Of a DNA stretch of 10,426 nucleotides, positions 6,840-10,426 are shown in pieces. The position numbers and the translations under genes were made by a program. Within the stretch, counting starts at the first letter, position 1, and the number at the start of each line of letters is the position of its first letter. This DNA comes from Planctomycetota bacterium (GTDB taxonomy: Bacteria > Planctomycetota > Phycisphaerae > Phycisphaerales > SM1A02): NCBI GenBank assembly GCA_027295435.1, contig JAPUKX010000040.1, positions 1 to 10,426 on the forward strand, in the 5' to 3' direction. The notes below the pieces were generated by a model, which had not been told where the DNA came from, searched no databases, and was given only the letters and a program-made list of their open reading frames with translations.

Positions 6840-7454
6840 ATGCCCGGCGGACGCAAACCCGTCATCGGCCTTGCCGGCGGCATCGGCGCAGGTAAGAGCA
6901 CCGTCGCCCGGATGCTCGCCGACCTCGGTTGCGTGGTGGCCGACTCCGATGTCCTGGCCAGGCAGGCTCTGGTGGACCCAGCGGTCCACGAGGCGCTGCT
7001 GCGCTGGTGGGGACCGCAGGTGCTTAGTGATTCGGGCCAGATCGACCGTGCCGCCGTGGCACGAATCGTCTTTGCTCGTCCCGGGGAGCGACGACGCCTA
7101 GAATCGGTCGTTCATCCGTGGATCGAATCGCGACGCCGAGCACTCTTCCAGCGGGCGCCCCGGGACGCGCCGGCCTTGGTGATCGATGCCCCGTTGCTCT
7201 TCGAAGCCGGGGTGGACAGGGCATGCGATGCGGTGGTCTTCGTCGAGGCGGACCGAGACACGCGTGTCCGGCGGCTTGCCGAGTCGCGGGGGTGGGACGA
7301 GCAGGAGCTGTCCAAGAGAGAAGATTTGCAACGACCGCTTGACGAGAAGCAGGCAAGAGCCGATTATGTGATTAGCAACACCGGCGACCTGGATGCACTG
7401 ACCGAGCAGGTCCGCCGTACCTTGAGCGAAATTGTTCAACCCCACCGGAGCTGA
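6840..7454 (+). CDS. coaE: Dephospho-CoA kinase
   Basis: A 204-residue P-loop kinase that phosphorylates the 3'-hydroxyl of the ribose in dephospho-CoA, the last step of coenzyme A synthesis in the cytoplasm. The Walker A motif is GGIGAGKST (13-21, with K19). D35 and D37 in ADSDVLAR occupy the conserved acidic site of the family. VIDAPLLFEAG (with D116) and the C-terminal block YVISNTGD are also characteristic. The length is normal. ATG 6840 is the only sensible start; the upstream GACGGAA is a weak ribosome site. coaE followed by rho is also the order in Chlamydia, so the pairing appears to be an old one in this superphylum. Confidence 0.96.
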   Translation: MPGGRKPVIGLAGGIGAGKSTVARMLADLGCVVADSDVLARQALVDPAVHEALLRWWGPQVLSDSGQIDRAAVARIVFARPGERRRLESVVHPWIESRRRALFQRAPRDAPALVIDAPLLFEAGVDRACDAVVFVEADRDTRVRRLAESRGWDEQELSKREDLQRPLDEKQARADYVISNTGDLDALTEQVRRTLSEIVQPHRS

Positions 7455-7703
7455 TGCGTTCGTTTCGCGGTGGGTGAGCGGGCGAACGGGTTGATTGACG
7501 GCTCGAAGGGCCGATCGCAGTCGCGATCTGGTTGTCGCCAATAGTTCAAGCACCGTCGCCGCATTCGTGCACTGAAATCCCTCCCCGAACGACCCGAACC
7601 ACGCACCTTCGTCTTGGCCTGGACGATTCCCACACCAGCCATGCGCGCAGACCAACAGCCCTCGATGCGGCGCGCCGTTGATAGCGAGGAGTAGACCGCA
7701 ACT
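7455..7703 (+). promoter_or_regulatory. 249-nt rho leader region with several small hairpins
   Basis: No protein-like frame is convincing here. Visible structures are CGGC/GCCG (7499-7502 with 7510-7513) and GATCGC/GCGATC with an AGTC loop (7513-7518 with 7523-7528). Near the gene, CCTCG (7660-7664) can pair with CGAGG (7685-7689), enclosing a GC palindrome (7668-7677). The last stem would tie up part of GAGGAG (7686-7691), the only Shine-Dalgarno-like sequence before rho, 12 nt from its ATG. Autogenous control through an untranslated leader is known for E. coli rho. Whether the same holds here is inference. No convincing promoter was found. Confidence 0.35.
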
Positions 7704-9131
7704 ATGGTCACCAGAAAGTACCGCAAACGACGCAAGAGGAACCCCACGACCAGTTCTACGCTCACCGTCACCCTTCAACCCGGCGAAGTGCCCTCCGACG
7801 AGCAGCTCGAAGCGGAAGCGGTGGCGCTGGAGGAGGAGACCCAGGGCAAGTACAACCTGGCCAAGAAAGACGATCTCAGCCTCGTCGTGCTTCAGCGGAT
7901 GGCGACCGACCAGCTCAACGAGCTCGCTGAAGCCGAAAAGATCGAGGAGTTCGCATCGCTGCCGAAGCAGAGGCTGGTCTTCGAAATACTCAGGGCCCGG
8001 GCTCGCCGACAGGGATTGATGATGGGTGAAGGCACCCTTGCGATCTTGCCGGACGGCTTCGGTTTCCTTCGCAGCCCCGAGTACTCCTACCTGCCGTCGC
8101 CCGACGACGTCTATGTCAGTCCGTCGCAGATTCGGCGGTTCGGGCTTCGCAAAGGCCATATTGTGCGCGGTCTGATCCGCCCACCCAAGGAGACGGAGAC
8201 GTATTTCGCTTTGCTTCGGGTGGAGCAGGTCAACGGCCGCGACCCCGCACTGGTGCACGACCTGCCGACGTTTGAGAACCTCACACCGTTACATCCCAAC
8301 AAACGACTCATCCTCGAGACCGAGGCGGACATCATCGAGACGCGCATCATCGACCTGGTCACACCGTTCGGTCTCGGCCAGCGGGCGCTGATCGTTTCCC
8401 CACCTCGAGCCGGCAAGACCATCATCCTCCAGCAGATCACCAATGCGGTCGCGAAAAACCACCCGGAGGTGCACGTCATCGTGCTGTTGATCGATGAGCG
8501 GCCGGAAGAAGTGACCGATTTCCGCCGCAACACTCCCGATACGGTTGAAGTCGTCGCCAGCACGTTCGACGAGCAGGCCACACGGCACATCCAAGTGACC
8601 GAAATGGTCATGGAGAAGGCCCGCCGAATGGTCGAGCACGGCGACCACGTGGTGATTCTGCTGGACTCGATTACCCGGGTCGCCCGCGGCTACAACAACG
8701 CCATGCCCACCACGGGGAAGATCGGCACCGGCGGCGTGGATACCCAGGCGCTAATCAAGCCCAAGAAGTTCTTCGGCTCAGCCCGCAACATCGAGGACGG
8801 CGGGTCGCTCACGATCTTTGGCACCGCGCTTGTGGACACCGGCTCCAAGGCCGACGAGGTCATCTTCGAGGAGTTCAAGGGCACCGGCAACGCTGAACTG
8901 CACCTCACCAGGAAACTGGTGGAGAAGCGAATCTGGCCGGCGATCGACATTTCCGCCTCCGGCACCCGACGAGAAGAGCTGCTGCTGGACCCCAAGGAGC
9001 TCGAGCTGGTCAGTCGCCTGCGAAAGGTCGTCGCGGACATGTCCGTCGTCGAGGCGATGGAGCTGCTTAGAGGGCGCATGCTCAAGACCAAATCCAACGC
9101 CGAGTTCCTCATGACCATGAATCTCGGCTGA
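7704..9131 (+). CDS. rho: Transcription termination factor Rho
   Basis: A 475-residue hexameric RNA helicase that ends transcription at Rho-dependent sites. A basic tail comes first (R4 to R12, nearly all Arg/Lys), then an acidic linker to about 50. The Rho N-terminal helical domain follows (LSLVVLQRM), then the OLD/cold-shock-like RNA-binding domain with DGFGFLR. In the ATPase domain Walker A is PPRAGKT (233-239, K238), the DERPEEVTDF block carries the arginine equivalent to E. coli R212, and Walker B is VVILLDSITR. The Q-loop region (TGKIGTGGVDTQAL) and R-loop (GTGNAELHL) are intact. It is about 55 residues longer than E. coli Rho because of the N-terminal tail. The start ATG 7704 gives the basic N-terminus; the nearest ribosome site is 12 nt away. 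Confidence 0.97.
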   Translation: MVTRKYRKRRKRNPTTSSTLTVTLQPGEVPSDEQLEAEAVALEEETQGKYNLAKKDDLSLVVLQRMATDQLNELAEAEKIEEFASLPKQRLVFEILRARARRQGLMMGEGTLAILPDGFGFLRSPEYSYLPSPDDVYVSPSQIRRFGLRKGHIVRGLIRPPKETETYFALLRVEQVNGRDPALVHDLPTFENLTPLHPNKRLILETEADIIETRIIDLVTPFGLGQRALIVSPPRAGKTIILQQITNAVAKNHPEVHVIVLLIDERPEEVTDFRRNTPDTVEVVASTFDEQATRHIQVTEMVMEKARRMVEHGDHVVILLDSITRVARGYNNAMPTTGKIGTGGVDTQALIKPKKFFGSARNIEDGGSLTIFGTALVDTGSKADEVIFEEFKGTGNAELHLTRKLVEKRIWPAIDISASGTRREELLLDPKELELVSRLRKVVADMSVVEAMELLRGRMLKTKSNAEFLMTMNLG

Positions 9132-9212
9132 ACGGCGATGGAATGGGGGCCTTCGCACGTCTAGCCAGTCACTGCACCCCGTGTGGGCACTTCTGCGTAT
9201 TCTCTTGAGAGG

Positions 9213-9241
9213 CTGGACCGTCCGCGCTCACGGCCTATGCT
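9213..9241 (+). promoter_or_regulatory. Weak promoter candidate for the prepilin gene
   Basis: CTGGAC (9213-9218) and TATGCT (9236-9241) are 17 nt apart, in the 162-nt gap after rho. No intrinsic terminator for rho was found in this gap, so the prepilin gene could also be read from upstream. Confidence 0.2.
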
Positions 9242-9271
9242 GTGGCAGAGCCCTTGCAAGGCTGATCTGAG

Positions 9272-9290
9272 GATGCTGACAAGGAGCATC
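9272..9290 (+). promoter_or_regulatory. Hairpin presenting the prepilin ribosome-binding site
   Basis: GATGCT (9272-9277) pairs perfectly with AGCATC (9285-9290) around the 7-nt loop GACAAGG. The Shine-Dalgarno AAGGAG (9281-9286) lies half in the loop and half in the stem. The stem ends 3 nt before ATG 9294. The ribosome site fixes the gene start at 9294 (spacing 7), against the in-frame ATG at 9183. The hairpin may lower or gate translation. Confidence 0.45.
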
Positions 9291-9293
9291 ACC

Positions 9294-10226
9294 ATGAACG
9301 CTCGCCGTGGATTCACCCTGACCGAGCTCATGGTCGTCATCGGGATCATCGTGGTCCTGCTCGGCCTGCTGCTCCCGGCGCTCGCCGGCGTCTTCAGCAG
9401 CGGCCTGATGACCAAATCCATGTCCAACATGCGACAGATCGGCCAGTGGATGAGGATGTATTCCTCGGACAACCGCGAGTTCATTGTGCCCAGCCAGTTC
9501 AATTATTCGTATCCCGATTGTCCGACCTGCTATCGAGGCAAGGTGCGTTCGGCTGCCGACCCACCGCTAGGCGACCAGCACAAGGGAACGTGGAGCGACA
9601 TCCTCTGGACGGTCTTCGAGGGCGGCGTGTTTCCCGAGGCCGGAGTTCCGGTAGCGAATGGCGGGCTTGATTACGACTACCGATTCGACTCACCGGACAA
9701 GAAGCTGTACGACCTCGTGGGAGGCGACCTGGAGAATCCCTTCCGCTCCGCAGCACTCAACAAACGCAACGCGCCCGCCGGCAGCGGCACTGGCCCCGCG
9801 CCGATCGGAGACGCCGACCCCACGCCGTTCGGCTCGGGCGCGCAGGAGATCGGCCGGCCCGGGTATTTCGCCGCCAACAATTTCTTCAACGCCGATCAAG
9901 AGGTTGATTCCGAAGCCAGGTTCTACACCACCGGGCAGATCAAGGCCCCGGAACGGTCGATGTATCTCGTGGATTCGGTGGCTGGCGAGACCATCGAGGA
10001 CGAACCTGAGCCGTTCCAGGCGGGTCCGACGCTTGGTACCCCGGGCTCGGTGCCGACGCTTGAGGTGGATTTCCGCTACTCGGGCGTGTGCCTGATGCTG
10101 TTCCTGGACGGCCACGTGGAGCCGGTGGGGCAGTGGCAGGATATCTGCGAGCTGGAGGGCCTCGACGGCCGGAGCATCCGAATCAGGAACCTGACCAGCA
10201 ACGTCTCGCCCTGCCCGGCCCCATAG
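9294..10226 (+). CDS. Type II secretion/prepilin-like protein with a degenerate H-X9-DG C-terminus
   Basis: A 310-residue exported protein. The N-terminus MNARRGFTLTELMVV is a class III prepilin signal: a prepilin peptidase should cut after G6 and methylate F7, with the conserved glutamate at E11 (+5). A hydrophobic helix runs to about residue 30. The next segment, SMSNMRQIGQWMRMYSSDN, resembles the alpha-helical spine of planctomycete pseudopilin-like proteins. The body contains a CPTC pair (C76, C79) and Gly/Pro/Asp-rich loops. Near the C-terminus YSGVCLMLFLDGHV (Y262 to V275) matches the H-X9-DG motif of these proteins in spacing, but Tyr replaces His. Such proteins occur as large families in Planctomycetota, and their function is poorly known. 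It is probably monocistronic, ending before the terminator at 10326. Confidence 0.87.
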   Translation: MNARRGFTLTELMVVIGIIVVLLGLLLPALAGVFSSGLMTKSMSNMRQIGQWMRMYSSDNREFIVPSQFNYSYPDCPTCYRGKVRSAADPPLGDQHKGTWSDILWTVFEGGVFPEAGVPVANGGLDYDYRFDSPDKKLYDLVGGDLENPFRSAALNKRNAPAGSGTGPAPIGDADPTPFGSGAQEIGRPGYFAANNFFNADQEVDSEARFYTTGQIKAPERSMYLVDSVAGETIEDEPEPFQAGPTLGTPGSVPTLEVDFRYSGVCLMLFLDGHVEPVGQWQDICELEGLDGRSIRIRNLTSNVSPCPAP

Positions 10227-10290
10227 CCGTAGCCGCCCGGGCTCTATCCAGAAGCTGAAGGCCTTGAGGCAACATTCTGCCGATCAGCCC

Positions 10291-10318
10291 TTGCCACGAC
10301 CGCAGAAGCGGCTAGACT
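10291..10318 (+). promoter_or_regulatory. Sigma70-like promoter ahead of the tRNA
   Basis: TTGCCA (10291-10296, 5 of 6 to consensus) and TAGACT (10313-10318, 4 of 6) are separated by 16 nt. The start would be near 10325, just at the foot of the terminator hairpin and about 72 nt before the tRNA. It is the best promoter match in this gap. Confidence 0.4.
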
Positions 10319-10325
10319 TGGACTT

Positions 10326-10350
10326 CCGTCCCATCTTCGGGACGGTTTTT
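10326..10350 (+). terminator. Intrinsic terminator
   Basis: CCGTCCC (10326-10332) pairs perfectly with GGGACGG (10339-10345) around the loop ATCTTC and is followed at once by five T residues (10346-10350). It lies 100 nt after the prepilin stop codon and should end that transcript. It also lies between the promoter candidate at 10291-10318 and the tRNA. Confidence 0.8.
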
Positions 10351-10396
10351 CGTCGCAGGGGGGCTTGATCGTGCCTGGGCTCCAGGCCGCCGACAG

Positions 10397-10426
10397 GCCA
10401 CCGTAGCTCAGTGGTAGAGCACACCC
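10397..10426 (+). tRNA. 5' part of a tRNA, probably tRNA-Thr (cut by window end)
   Basis: Positions 10397-10403 (GCCACCG) are a 7-nt acceptor strand, followed by T8-A9. The D-arm is GCTC-AGTGGTA-GAGC (10406-10420). A26 and the first anticodon-stem strand CACCC (10422-10426) follow, ending exactly at the window edge at tRNA position 31. The D-arm is canonical. The CACCC strand is what bacterial tRNA-Thr(GGU) commonly has, but the anticodon is outside the window, so the isotype is a guess. Confidence 0.85.

Noticed and set aside
7454..7477. A 7-codon frame overlapping the coaE stop (TGATG), as a possible rho leader peptide
   Set aside because: It ends more than 220 nt before rho and has no ribosome site of its own, so it cannot bridge to rho as the frames in the EPS cluster do.
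7098..8258. A 386-codon minus-strand frame across coaE, the spacer and rho
   Set aside because: It is antisense to two conserved genes, and the part covering the spacer shows no protein family features.
9173..9189. Possible hairpin TGCACCCC...GGGCA as a rho terminator
   Set aside because: Only about five pairs form and they need a bulge; there is no T-run directly after.
9252..9261. CCTTGCAAGG palindrome upstream of the prepilin gene
   Set aside because: It is a single 10-bp palindrome without a second copy or clear position relative to a promoter; not enough to call an operator.
1..10426. Insertion sequences, CRISPR arrays, phage or defence genes
   Set aside because: I looked for transposase or integrase motifs, regular direct repeats with spacers, and terminal inverted repeats, and saw none.

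Overview
The window looks like a GC-rich member of the Planctomycetota, most likely the Phycisphaerae side. The clues are a type II prepilin protein with a degenerate H-X9-DG C-terminus, coaE directly followed by rho (a pairing also found in Chlamydia, same superphylum), a DUF3473-type polysaccharide deacetylase, and several genes with no clear Shine-Dalgarno sequence. This placement is inferred from gene content and not from a marker-gene tree. Every full-length gene recognised lies on the + strand.

Layout. Positions 2-160 are the C-terminal end of an unidentified protein. Positions 161-491 are non-coding, with a strong GC hairpin and a weak promoter candidate. Positions 492-5118 form an exopolysaccharide (EPS) cluster: GDP-mannose 3,5-epimerase, a WcaI/WbuB-like family 4 glycosyltransferase, a SAM-dependent methyltransferase, a NodB/DUF3473 polysaccharide deacetylase and a WcaF-like O-acetyltransferase. 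Next come housekeeping genes: cysS (5191-6759), coaE (6840-7454) and rho (7704-9131), the last behind a 249-nt structured leader. Then follow a prepilin-like secreted protein (9294-10226), an intrinsic terminator (10326-10350) and the first 30 nt of a tRNA, probably tRNA-Thr, cut by the window end.

How it fits together. The epimerase should supply GDP-L-galactose (or GDP-L-gulose) from GDP-mannose. The glycosyltransferase would build that or another sugar into a lipid-linked unit. The methyltransferase, deacetylase and acetyltransferase would then decorate the glycan or its precursors. No polymerase, flippase or initiating transferase is in view, so the cluster probably continues upstream. 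cysS, coaE and rho have no metabolic link to it.

The least ordinary signal is translational. At each of the five junctions from the epimerase to cysS, the upstream stop is a TGA overlapped by an ATG or GTG (ATGA or GTGA). In one case that start is the next gene. In the other four it opens a 26-48 codon frame that runs without a stop to, or just past, the next gene's start. One of these (3446-3526) ends in a second exact ATGA overlap. This could be relay-type translational coupling or a GC-rich coincidence; comparison across related genomes would decide.
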